A DNA stretch of 16,746 nt, taken from NCBI GenBank assembly GCA_945869725.1, contig CAMBPO010000047.1, positions 1 to 16,746 of the forward strand. Reading direction: 5' to 3'. The notes below the pieces were generated by a model. The model was not told where the DNA came from. It was given only the letters and a program-made list of their open reading frames with translations, and ran no database searches. Numbering within the stretch: the stretch's first letter is position 1; every line of letters begins with the position of its first letter. This stretch comes from Klebsiella pneumoniae. GTDB taxonomy: Bacteria; Pseudomonadota; Gammaproteobacteria; Pseudomonadales; Pseudohongiellaceae. The translations under genes and the position numbers were made by a program. Positions 1 through 6,785 of this stretch are shown here, in pieces.

Positions 1-976
1 GCATGCCGGTTGCAGGGATATCAAACTCTGGCAATGTAACAATCAAGTCTGGTTCACCCATTGACCACTCTGTCAACTGAGCATCTACCTGCGTCAACAG
101 GTCATCGCCGTCACCGCGCTGCGCACCTGCATCTATCCACGACAACAGCTGTTGTTTCTCTTCAACAGACAGGCTCATGTCATGGACAAATTCACCAATT
201 GCAGGATCAGCATGCCATGGCGGCATGCGGCGGGTGAGCACTGTTTCACGAATCATAGGGGAAAAGCCCTGTACCATCGCGTGATTGGTCATGGCCCAAG
301 GCCCAATGCCGCCAGGGCGGTGACAACCAGCACATTTCTCCATCAGCATCGGCGCTACGGTGTCACTGTAACTGACATCCACGGGAACCGCGTGCTCTGG
401 CAATGGCTCGGCAGTCGTCATTTGTGCCAATTGTGCCGCAGGGACTTCGCCGGCAATCAGGCTTTGCAAGGAAGCCGCCAGATCTGGGTGAACCGCGGAG
501 CCTGATTCATCCAGTGCCGGGCCCCGGTAAACGATTTCCCAACGCTGGGGATTGATCAACAGCGTTTCACCCGCATAGCGCAATCCCAGCGTTGATGACA
601 CCATGCCGGCGTCATCCTGAAGCACTGACTGTTCGATAGAATGCGTGGTTGCGAATTCCAGCAACGCCTCTCTGTTCACACCAGGCTCTGGATTGATCAA
701 TGCCATAGCGACGCCGTTGGCTTGCGGGTCAATACTGTCCACCAGTGTGGTCAGAGACTTGAGTGCATAATCTGACCCAGCCAGGCTGGACATGAGCAAA
801 ACTGCTGGGCGCTGGCCATGGTAGTGCAGATTAAATGCCTTACCCTGCTGATCCAGCAGCGTGAAATCCGCTGCGCGGGTGACATCTGCATTCAGCTCAC
901 TGGCCTGCGCATGAGAAGCCAAGGCTGAGAGCCCAACTAGCAGGCTGACAAGTAAATTTCGATGGAATTTGGACAT
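1..976 (-). CDS. Secreted redoxin-like / cytochrome c fusion protein (C-terminus outside window)
   Basis: Reading the minus strand from ATG at 976 gives 325 open codons running off the window edge. The start has a GAGGT ribosome site 5 nt upstream. Residues 1-25 are a signal peptide (basic start, hydrophobic core, AQA end). Residues about 34-185 resemble a redoxin/AhpC-TSA domain (ADFTLLDQQGK near the start, INPQRWEIVYRGP near 141-153), but there is no cysteine before residue 215, so the usual thiol site is absent. Residues 201-290 are a c-type cytochrome module with heme motif CAGCH at 215-219 and a following RRMPPWHADP stretch, whose Met251 is a plausible distal heme ligand. The last visible residues (GEPDLIVTLPEFDIP) resemble the linker into a copper monooxygenase-like domain seen in related environmental proteins; that is recall, not proof. 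Expected location is the periplasm. The substrate is unknown. Confidence 0.8.
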   Translation of the reverse strand, partial: MSKFHRNLLVSLLVGLSALASHAQASELNADVTRAADFTLLDQQGKAFNLHYHGQRPAVLLMSSLAGSDYALKSLTTLVDSIDPQANGVAMALINPEPGVNREALLEFATTHSIEQSVLQDDAGMVSSTLGLRYAGETLLINPQRWEIVYRGPALDESGSAVHPDLAASLQSLIAGEVPAAQLAQMTTAEPLPEHAVPVDVSYSDTVAPMLMEKCAGCHRPGGIGPWAMTNHAMVQGFSPMIRETVLTRRMPPWHADPAIGEFVHDMSLSVEEKQQLLSWIDAGAQRGDGDDLLTQVDAQLTEWSMGEPDLIVTLPEFDIPATGM

Positions 977-1013
977 AATTACCTCTGACGCCGGAAGATG
1001 TAAAACGGCTGCT

Positions 1014-1038
1014 AAAAAACTATCGGGACATACGATAG
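1014..1038 (-). terminator. Possible intrinsic terminator of oxyR
   Basis: On the minus strand the hairpin CTATCG-TATGTCC-CGATAG (6-bp stem, 7-nt loop) is followed by six T residues, about 65 nt after the oxyR stop codon. The stem is short, so termination may be partial. The same inverted repeat could be an operator for the next gene, which starts at 976. Confidence 0.45.
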
Positions 1039-1060
1039 CATTGAACAATTAGTTCAATGC
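1038..1060. repeat. Perfect inverted repeat GCATTGAAC-N5-GTTCAATGC
   Basis: A 9-bp perfect inverted repeat with a 5-nt AT-only centre lies between oxyR and the redoxin-cytochrome gene and touches the hairpin at 1014-1038. There is no T tract on either side, so it looks more like a regulator-binding site or part of a tandem RNA hairpin than a terminator. Confidence 0.5.
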
Positions 1061-1084
1061 CAAGTCAATCGGCCAGAAGTAACC

Positions 1085-1098
1085 CGCTGTGCACAGCG
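1085..1098. repeat. 14-bp perfect palindrome CGCTGTGCACAGCG
   Basis: This gapless palindrome is centred 11 nt beyond the oxyR stop codon. Its role is unknown; it could be a dimeric protein site or a small hairpin. Confidence 0.4.
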
Positions 1099-1101
1099 CT
1101 C

Positions 1102-2019
1102 TCAGACTGATTGATTTCCCGAGAGTTTGTAGTTGTCCCGAATGAAGTTCCCCAGCATAGTGAACTCATCCTGACGCGTGCTGGCCTTGCGCCACACCAG
1201 TCCGATTTGCCGTGAGCTGCCAGGTTCCATGGGCGTAGTTTTGATACGGGTGTTTTTTAACAAACTTGAGTTCACTGCCATTTCCGGCAGATAGGTAATG
1301 CCGAGATCCGCGTCAACCATCTGAACAAGTGTCAACAATGAGGTTGCCGTGATATTACTGACTTTATCGACATTTTTTATGTTGCAGGCTGACAAGGCAT
1401 GATCACGCAGGCAATGTCCATCCTCGAGCAGCAAAATGCTGTCGCTTGGCAACTCGTTCAGGTCGTAATCGCCCGGGCGTATCAACGCGCTGTTCTGTTG
1501 GTGAGCTAGGAAAAATCTATCCTCAAACAGCACCATATCGGTGGTGTTGCGTAACTCGTAAGGCAGTGCAATCAGAATCAGGTCGAGCTCGCCATCCATC
1601 AAACGCTCATAAATCCGTTCCGTCAGATCCTCTTTCAAATATAACCTGAGATCGGGAAACTGCGCGCGAAGCGCCGGTAGAAGTCGAGGCAGCAGAAAGG
1701 GAGCAATCGTTGGAATCACACCCAGCTTCAAAGGACCTGTCAACGGCAACTGATTGCCTTTGGCCATTTCCACCAGATCTTCAAGTTCTCTGAGCACCAC
1801 CCGAGCTTGTCTGGCAACATCTCGGCCAAGGCTGGTGACAGTGACGTTTTTATTCGTCCTGTCGACGAGCTGGATATTCAGCATATTCTCCAGTTCCTTG
1901 ATCGCCACGCTGAAGGCCGGCTGTGACACAAAGCAGGACTCCGCTGCTTTGCCAAAATGTTCGTATTGTTCCAATGCAACAAAATACCTGAGTTGTTTGG
2001 TAGTTGGGAGATGGGCCAT
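1102..2019 (-). CDS. oxyR: OxyR, hydrogen-peroxide-sensing LysR regulator
   Basis: This is a LysR-type activator of about 305 aa, the usual OxyR length. The ATG at 2019 is preferred over an in-frame TTG one codon earlier because GGAGGT sits 6 nt upstream of the ATG. Residues 1-65 form the winged helix-turn-helix (QLRYFVALEQYEHFGKAA, then SQPAFSVAIKELE). The rest is the periplasmic-binding-protein-like sensor fold. The diagnostic LLLEDGHCLRDHALSAC segment carries Cys203 and Cys212, spaced nine residues apart like the peroxidatic pair Cys199/Cys208 of E. coli OxyR. In the known mechanism these form a disulfide on peroxide exposure and switch DNA contacts, activating catalase and peroxidase genes. 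No katG, ahpC or dps is visible next to it. The next gene on the same strand, a redoxin-cytochrome fusion, starts 125 bp downstream across a palindrome-rich spacer. Confidence 0.95.
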   Translation of the reverse strand: MAHLPTTKQLRYFVALEQYEHFGKAAESCFVSQPAFSVAIKELENMLNIQLVDRTNKNVTVTSLGRDVARQARVVLRELEDLVEMAKGNQLPLTGPLKLGVIPTIAPFLLPRLLPALRAQFPDLRLYLKEDLTERIYERLMDGELDLILIALPYELRNTTDMVLFEDRFFLAHQQNSALIRPGDYDLNELPSDSILLLEDGHCLRDHALSACNIKNVDKVSNITATSLLTLVQMVDADLGITYLPEMAVNSSLLKNTRIKTTPMEPGSSRQIGLVWRKASTRQDEFTMLGNFIRDNYKLSGNQSV

Positions 2020-2022
2020 CAA

Positions 2023-2374
2023 AGGACCTCCGATTTAGAGACGGATACTGCCTGCTGAAACAAACGACGACCTGACGATCGATTCCATTTATCACTTTAA
2101 TTCATATAATTCATTTTATCTATGCCACCGGCATTCCCAGCCTTCGCGGCTTTCAAGACAATCACATGCACTTTGCGTCTATTGTTTAGCGGTGGAAGGT
2201 TATCGTTCTTATCAAATACCTATTAGCCGGCCTAGTGCCCAAAACATCAGTCGGCCTTTTTACGGCAATCCCCAAGGATTCTGCTCAGAACTTCACCCGC
2301 CTACAGCCACCACACAAAATACTGTTATACTCGCGCCGGTTTGAATTTCTAATAGCGACGAAGGGTGACAGCAG
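2023..2374. other. Divergent intergenic region between oxyR and a secreted-protein gene
   Basis: These 350 bp hold no convincing gene. The oxyR-proximal part is AT-rich, with ATTCAT repeated around 2101-2115, and probably carries the oxyR promoter. The distal end carries the extended -10 described separately. I looked for the tetranucleotide pattern of an OxyR site (ATAG-N7-CTAT repeats) and found no clean copy. Confidence 0.5.
2323..2331 (+). promoter_or_regulatory. Extended -10 promoter element (TGTTATACT)
   Basis: TG-T-TATACT matches an extended -10 hexamer, followed by a GC-rich stretch. It lies 43 bp before the ATG at 2375. No strong -35 is seen 16-18 bp upstream, which is tolerable for an extended -10 promoter. 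Confidence 0.45.
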
Positions 2375-2878
2375 ATGCTTATAGACACCACGATGCGTTT
2401 TAGCGGACCCGCTCTTGCCAGCAGACTCATGTCAGGAGCACAACCGCATCATCATCGCGAGCGACAGCGTCCTCGCTCGCTGTTTTGTGTTGCGCTAAGT
2501 TGCGCATGCCTTGCTGCCACGCCGCTTGCAGCCATTGCGCAATCAGCCCCACTGAGTTTCTGGCAGGGCGAATGGCAAGTCGAAGCCACCACCTTTACGC
2601 TGAAGGTAAGCACTGAGGGCAATCGTTTTTTTATCGAGCCCGTGCGTCCACTCGGCCTTGAGTGGACGAGCACTAATGGCACTATCGATGGCAATACCGG
2701 CACGATTCAAGTGGAATATCAGGGGGTAAGCGCACAGGTCATGGTACAGTTGATCTCTGACAGCAGCGCGATTGTTCGCTCCTTATCATGTCAACCGGAC
2801 TACCATGTCATTTGCACTCTGGTACAGAATCAACAGGCTTTGTTTATCAAACTGACAAACGCTAACCAGACAGAGTAG
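2375..2878 (+). CDS. Small secreted protein of unknown function
   Basis: The 167-aa reading frame is preceded by AAGGG about 9 nt before the ATG. I do not recognise the family. Residues 1-33 are a polar, His/Arg-rich leader. Residues about 35-56 form a hydrophobic segment ending AAIAQS, a convincing signal-peptide h- and c-region. The mature part, about 110 residues, starts SAPLSFWQGEWQVEATTF and alternates short hydrophobic stretches like a small beta-rich domain. It has two cysteines (SLSCQ and ICTL) 8 residues apart near the end. ATGs at codons 7 and 19 are alternative starts; codon 19 would give a more ordinary signal-peptide length but lacks a ribosome site. It converges on the ClpP paralogue with a 36-bp gap. 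A lipocalin-like or lysozyme-inhibitor-like fold is possible but only a guess. Confidence 0.65.
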   Translation: MLIDTTMRFSGPALASRLMSGAQPHHHRERQRPRSLFCVALSCACLAATPLAAIAQSAPLSFWQGEWQVEATTFTLKVSTEGNRFFIEPVRPLGLEWTSTNGTIDGNTGTIQVEYQGVSAQVMVQLISDSSAIVRSLSCQPDYHVICTLVQNQQALFIKLTNANQTE

Positions 2879-2914
2879 CGCCTGAAGGATTAGCAACTTG
2901 GTGCCTTACACTGA

Positions 2915-3502
2915 TCAGACCAAATCACGTGCACTGTTGACGCAACGGCCTACAATGCCATATTCAATCGCTTCATCGACCGACATCCAGTAATCACGAT
3001 CCGTATCTTTTGCTACCCGCTCCACGGGTTGTCCCGTCTCACTGGCGATTAACTGATTGATTCGCGCCTTCATCTTTACGATCTGTTCTGCCTGAATTTT
3101 GATATCTGAGGCGCTGCCGCGTGAGCCACCTGACGGCTGATGAACCAGAAACCGAGTATTTGGCAACGCAAATCGATGCTCTTTGTCCGCTGCGAGGTAA
3201 ATAGTCGTTGCGGCGCTGGCAACCCACCCGGTTCCAACTACACGCACAACCGGCTCGATAAACTTGATAATGTCATAGACAACATCACCCGACTCAACAT
3301 GCCCGCCTGGCGAGCTAATGTAGATGGTGATGGGATCATTACTCTCAGCCGCCAACGCCAGCAGTCTCTCGGTGATGTTTCTAGCCAGCCGCTCGTTGAT
3401 ATCTCCGAAAATGGTGACCGTGCGCGCCTTGAAAAGCTTTTCGTCCAACATTCGATTCGATGCCGGGCCTGGCGTCTCATTAGCAGACAGATTGTGTTGC
3501 AT
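2915..3502 (-). CDS. ClpP-family serine protease (second-type ClpP)
   Basis: The 195-aa protein is close to the usual mature ClpP length. All catalytic parts are visible: Ser96 in GWVASAAT, His121 in FLVHQPSGG, and Asp170 in DTDRDYWMS, with the usual SSPGG oxyanion region at 63-67 and a YGIVG turn near the C-terminus. ClpP forms a tetradecameric chamber that degrades proteins fed in by ClpX or ClpA. The nucleophile context (VASAAT) differs from the classic GLAASMGA of housekeeping ClpP, and no tig or clpX is adjacent, so this is most likely an accessory paralogue comparable to ClpP2 of Pseudomonas. GGAG stands 7 nt before the ATG. The gene begins 15 bp after the stop of the RND exporter, which suggests one transcript and possibly coupled translation. 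Whether it works alone or mixes with the main ClpP cannot be told from here. Confidence 0.9.
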   Translation of the reverse strand: MQHNLSANETPGPASNRMLDEKLFKARTVTIFGDINERLARNITERLLALAAESNDPITIYISSPGGHVESGDVVYDIIKFIEPVVRVVGTGWVASAATTIYLAADKEHRFALPNTRFLVHQPSGGSRGSASDIKIQAEQIVKMKARINQLIASETGQPVERVAKDTDRDYWMSVDEAIEYGIVGRCVNSARDLV

Positions 3503-3517
3503 ACATTTTCTCCATAA

Positions 3518-6001
3518 CTATGCTTGTTGAACGGGGTGAGATTCCGGCCCCAGCCCATTGAAGCTGATTAACAGTTGAGGCAGCAAGGTCAGCGCACCGA
3601 CCAACGCCACCAGCATGGCAATACTGGTCAACAATCCGAACACAATGGTCGGGATAAAGTTGGACAGCACAAGAATAGAGAAACCCGCCACAATGGTGAG
3701 TGATGTAAAATACATGGCACGAGCGATGCTGCCATGGCAGACATACATCGCGGCTTTGTAGTTGCCAAGCCTGTGGAACTCACGGCGAAAGCGGTGTACG
3801 TAATGAATGGTGTTATCCACACCAATACCGACCGAAATAGCCGCGATGGTGATGGTCATAATATCCAGCGGTATGCCCAGCCACCCCATCATGCCCAGCA
3901 CCAGCGCGGCGGCAATGATGTTGGGGATGATACACAGCACGGCAATACGCATGGACTGGAACAACATCAGGAACATCACCATAATGACCGCCAGCACCAC
4001 ACCCAGCGTCAGAATCTGAGACTGGTAAAGGCTCTGCAGTACATTGTTGTAAAGCACCAGCGTACCGGTAACTTCAACCTGCTCAGGCGTTAAACCAAAG
4101 TTATCTTGCAGCCCCTCGCGCACTTCACGGATCAACTGGTCACGATTCAGTTCAGGGTCTGACTCAATAACACGAATGTTAAACCGCGCCTGGTTGTGCT
4201 CAACTGATAAAAACGGATTGAGAACGGTTGTGCGCAGGGTTTCCGGAAGCATGGTATATAGCAGCGCCCAGAGAAAACTATCGATGGGTTCGCGTCCATT
4301 TAACTCCTCAGCAAGCTGAACAACAGCACCAAAGGACAACACTTTGCCGGTGCGAGGATGATCATCCAGAAACTCGTGCATCTGCTTGATCTGGTCCATC
4401 TTGTCCGAGGTAAACCAATAAGCGTCACTGTTATCTTCTTCAAAACCGTCATCAAAGCCGTCGTCAAACCCATCATCCAGTGCCGGCTCGTCGGGCAGGT
4501 TGACCAGCACATCAAAGGATAATGTTCCACCGAGTTTGTCGTCGAACAGCTTCATTCCCTTGTAGATTTCAGTGTCCTCTGCAAAGTAGTCGATAAAACT
4601 GTTTTCAACTTGCAGGCGGGAAATACCTACCGCGCTGACGACAAACACCAGTGCAAAAATCCATAACAACTGGTTGCCGGTGCGATCAGTGTAGCGGGCG
4701 AGCATATTGGTGATGCTGAAGCGCGGGGTACCTGATTTGACAACATCAGGCTCTGCAGGCAGCAGACTCATCAACGCCGGGAATAACAGGAATACCACGG
4801 CCAGTGCGGTGACAACACCTATGACCATGATCCATCCAAACGAAATGATGGGTGTAATTCCACTGACCACAAGCGAACCGAACGCCACCATTGTTGTGAG
4901 TGCGGTATACAGACAGGGCTTGAACATCACCAGCACGGAATGCTTCAGCAAGCGCTTATGGTCTGTAAAATGCCTTGTCGCCCTCAGTTCCCGGTAGCGA
5001 ACTATCAGATGCACGGCCAACGAAATAGTGATGATCAACAGCAGGGACATAAAATTAGACGACACCACTGTGACTCGCCAGTCCATCAGCCCCAATATGC
5101 CCACCACAATAATGCCTGCAAACGCACAGCATACCAGTGGCAGTATCACCCAGCGTTTACGCCGGAAAATCAAACCCAGTGCAATCACAATAAAGGCAAA
5201 CACCACAACACTGAAAGTCGCCAGATCACTGCGCACAAACGTCACCATATCATCGGCGATCATCGGCGCGCCGCCCAGATAAAGATCAGCCTGGTCCTGA
5301 TAGTTGGCGAGAATAGCGCGGATGCTGGTAATGTCTTGGTGTCTCAATTCTGCTGCGGCATTGCTGTAGACATCAAATTCAGCGCTGACAGTATCCAGTT
5401 CGAGGGACTCATCCGTGCTCAGTCCTTCCAGATTCAGCTTGTTGCGCAGCTCAGTGCGCCGATTGATCAGCTCAATGTAGCGGGTATCCATAAAAAAGCT
5501 GGCCAGCATGGCGCCGGTGCTGCCGTCAGGACTGATCACCGCATTGCTGAAGACGGGGTTTGTCATCAACTCTTCACGCACGGCTTGCGGATCCTGCCCC
5601 TCATCCATAACGGTCAGGTAATCCTCGGAGATGCCGGTGAGCGGGGTGTCTCCAAACACGGGAACGTTCAAAAGGCTGTCAACCGACTCTACACGTTCCA
5701 GCGCCAATAAATCTTCCCGAATGGCTGCCATGATGGCCAGCGATTGCTCGCTCAGCAAATCCAGTCCGCGGGGCTGAAAAGCAATGGTTACCGAGTCGCG
5801 AACCCCGTATCGCTGGTTGATCACCCGGGAGAACTCCAGATCCCTGTCATCCTCCATCAGCAGGGAATCGGCTGAGACATCAAGCCTGAAGTTCTGAGCG
5901 TACCAGCCGAATCCACCAGCCAGCACCACCAACAGACCAATGACCAACCAGGGCCGATCAAATACCAAAGCACAATACACACGGGAAATCATTGAAGACA
6001 T
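3518..6001 (-). CDS. RND superfamily exporter with two MMPL-type halves
   Basis: This 827-aa inner-membrane protein has the duplicated RND layout. There is one helix near residues 18-36, a large periplasmic loop (about 37-255), then five helices (about 258-415). The second copy has a helix near 445-462, a second periplasmic loop (about 463-655) and five helices to about 815. GIGVDNTIHYVHRFRRE in the second half is the conserved transmembrane 4 segment of COG1033-type predicted exporters; its Asp and His are plausible proton-relay residues. The length is typical for this group, shorter than AcrB-type pumps, and no membrane-fusion or outer-membrane partner is nearby. Related MMPL proteins move lipids or hopanoids, but the substrate here is unknown. 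The second loop contains three DDGF repeats at residues 509-520. The ClpP paralogue follows 15 bp later on the same strand. Confidence 0.88.
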   Translation of the reverse strand: MSSMISRVYCALVFDRPWLVIGLLVVLAGGFGWYAQNFRLDVSADSLLMEDDRDLEFSRVINQRYGVRDSVTIAFQPRGLDLLSEQSLAIMAAIREDLLALERVESVDSLLNVPVFGDTPLTGISEDYLTVMDEGQDPQAVREELMTNPVFSNAVISPDGSTGAMLASFFMDTRYIELINRRTELRNKLNLEGLSTDESLELDTVSAEFDVYSNAAAELRHQDITSIRAILANYQDQADLYLGGAPMIADDMVTFVRSDLATFSVVVFAFIVIALGLIFRRKRWVILPLVCCAFAGIIVVGILGLMDWRVTVVSSNFMSLLLIITISLAVHLIVRYRELRATRHFTDHKRLLKHSVLVMFKPCLYTALTTMVAFGSLVVSGITPIISFGWIMVIGVVTALAVVFLLFPALMSLLPAEPDVVKSGTPRFSITNMLARYTDRTGNQLLWIFALVFVVSAVGISRLQVENSFIDYFAEDTEIYKGMKLFDDKLGGTLSFDVLVNLPDEPALDDGFDDGFDDGFEEDNSDAYWFTSDKMDQIKQMHEFLDDHPRTGKVLSFGAVVQLAEELNGREPIDSFLWALLYTMLPETLRTTVLNPFLSVEHNQARFNIRVIESDPELNRDQLIREVREGLQDNFGLTPEQVEVTGTLVLYNNVLQSLYQSQILTLGVVLAVIMVMFLMLFQSMRIAVLCIIPNIIAAALVLGMMGWLGIPLDIMTITIAAISVGIGVDNTIHYVHRFRREFHRLGNYKAAMYVCHGSIARAMYFTSLTIVAGFSILVLSNFIPTIVFGLLTSIAMLVALVGALTLLPQLLISFNGLGPESHPVQQA
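4442..4477 (-). repeat. Three 12-bp repeats encoding DDGF-DDGF-DDGF
   Basis: Three consecutive 12-nt units encode the same tetrapeptide at residues 509-520 of the RND exporter, in its second periplasmic loop. The units differ at synonymous third positions (GAT/GAC, GGG/GGC/GGT, TTT), so the duplication is not brand new and the amino acids have been kept. EED follows, making an acidic patch. Confidence 0.85.
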
Positions 6002-6045
6002 GACACTAATCCATCATTCCGACAGGGTTGACGCAAGTGCTGGGC

Positions 6046-6051
6046 ACTATA
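6046..6051 (-). promoter_or_regulatory. Possible -10 element of the RND-clpP operon
   Basis: On the minus strand TATAGT lies 44 bp before the exporter start codon. The hexamer 17 bp upstream (TAACAA) is a poor -35, so this is only a candidate. Confidence 0.3.
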
Positions 6052-6192
6052 CCGCTTTGCAGGCCGAATTGTTACGTCTGGCGACTAACATCGGGGGCTT
6101 ATCCCTAAATTTTTCCAGACTTTGAATGCTCGACATTAACCCGCTCTGATTTTTTTTGCGTAGAAGCGCACACAATTCGTAATTATGAGGGT

Positions 6193-6208
6193 CTTGATAT
6201 ACATCAAG
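6193..6208. promoter_or_regulatory. FNR/Anr box (CTTGATATACATCAAG)
   Basis: The core TTGAT-ATAC-ATCAA at 6194-6207 fits the FNR/Anr consensus TTGAT-N4-ATCAA exactly, and the flanking C/G extends the palindrome to 16 bp. A TATAAG at 6238-6243 or a TAATTG at 6230-6235 could serve as -10 for rightward transcription; the latter would place the box near -41.5, the classic activating position. It is about 190 bp from the exporter start on the other side. Downstream in the rightward direction lies only a truncated redoxin gene. Confidence 0.65.
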
Positions 6209-6274
6209 ATACTTGATTTTGTGAAACGGTAATTGGGTATAAGTACCAAACGTGGCGGTATCATGGTGCGGTAG

Positions 6275-6649
6275 TTATCCGGCGAGTATGCGGACAAGAA
6301 CATTGAATTCCTGATGCTTAACTCATTTATTCAGGACGACATCCCTCAAATTCACAAAGAAGCAGAAGAATTCAAGATCACCTTCCCGATTCTTAAAGAT
6401 GCAGATCAGTCCATTGCCCGCTCCTTGGGTGTCGAGCGCAGGGCTGAGGTATTTGTTATTGATCCGCGCACCCGTGAAATCCATTTCCGCGGTCCGATCA
6501 ATGATCAGTTAGGGTATGAGACCCAGCGACTGCAGGTGACTCATCATTATCTGCGCGATGCACTGGAAACTATGATGGCCGGCGGCAAAGTGGACATGAA
6601 CGATATCCCTGATGCCAAGGGCTGTCTGGTTGGATTTTTCCTGAGCTGA
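6275..6649 (+). pseudogene. 5'-truncated redoxin-domain gene remnant
   Basis: An ATG-initiated 111-aa frame begins at 6314, but homology-like coding continues upstream of it (SGEYADKNIEFL, from 6275) until an in-frame TAG at 6272-6274. The encoded piece is the second half of a thioredoxin/AhpC-TSA-like domain: NSFIQDDIPQIHKEAEEF, a TFPILKDADQ strand, EVFVIDPRTREIHFRGP, HHYLRDALETMMAGG and a final KGCLVGFF. In proteins I recall of this type the missing N-terminal part holds the CxxxxN-type active site, and a cytochrome c domain follows; both are absent. The RGP and terminal-helix portions align by eye with residues 129-176 of the redoxin-cytochrome gene at the left edge, so it looks like a decayed relative. 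No ribosome site precedes ATG 6314. It could still be expressed as a short protein. Confidence 0.6.
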
Positions 6650-6701
6650 GTGTTACATGCTTACTCGTGGGGAAACCCGCATAAATAAAGATCGGTTCAA
6701 C

Positions 6702-6718
6702 AGCCCGGGCTTTTTTTT
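6702..6718 (+). terminator. Possible intrinsic terminator (AGCCCGGGCT plus T8)
   Basis: The palindrome AGCCCGGGCT runs directly into eight T residues. The loop must be taken from the palindrome centre, leaving a short stem, so it is weak on paper. It follows the redoxin remnant by about 50 bp. A separate GTGGG-GAAA-CCCGC hairpin with a GNRA loop is at 6667-6680. Confidence 0.4.
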
Positions 6719-6785
6719 ATGATCGGCGTTTGTAAAGTCTGGGTGATACAGCCAGCCATAAAACAGCCAGCACGACCATCATGGC

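Noticed and set aside
152..505. Plus-strand open frame of 117 codons at the left edge
   Set aside because: It is antisense to the redoxin-cytochrome gene, whose signal peptide, heme motif and ribosome site are clear.
1020..1038. CTAT...ATAG repeat as an OxyR binding site
   Set aside because: The spacing (CTAT-N11-ATAG) does not match the ATAG-N7-CTAT register of known OxyR sites, and the T6 tract suits a terminator better.
4940..5710. Long plus-strand open frame (256 codons) opposite the RND exporter
   Set aside because: It is antisense to a clear membrane-protein gene; the translated sequence is rich in His, Gln and Asn with no domain pattern, as expected from the complement of a hydrophobic gene.
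6194..6217. A second FNR half-site (TTGAT at 6213) making a tandem FNR array
   Set aside because: The second half-site has no matching ATCAA four bases later; AT-rich sequence gives such pentamers by chance.
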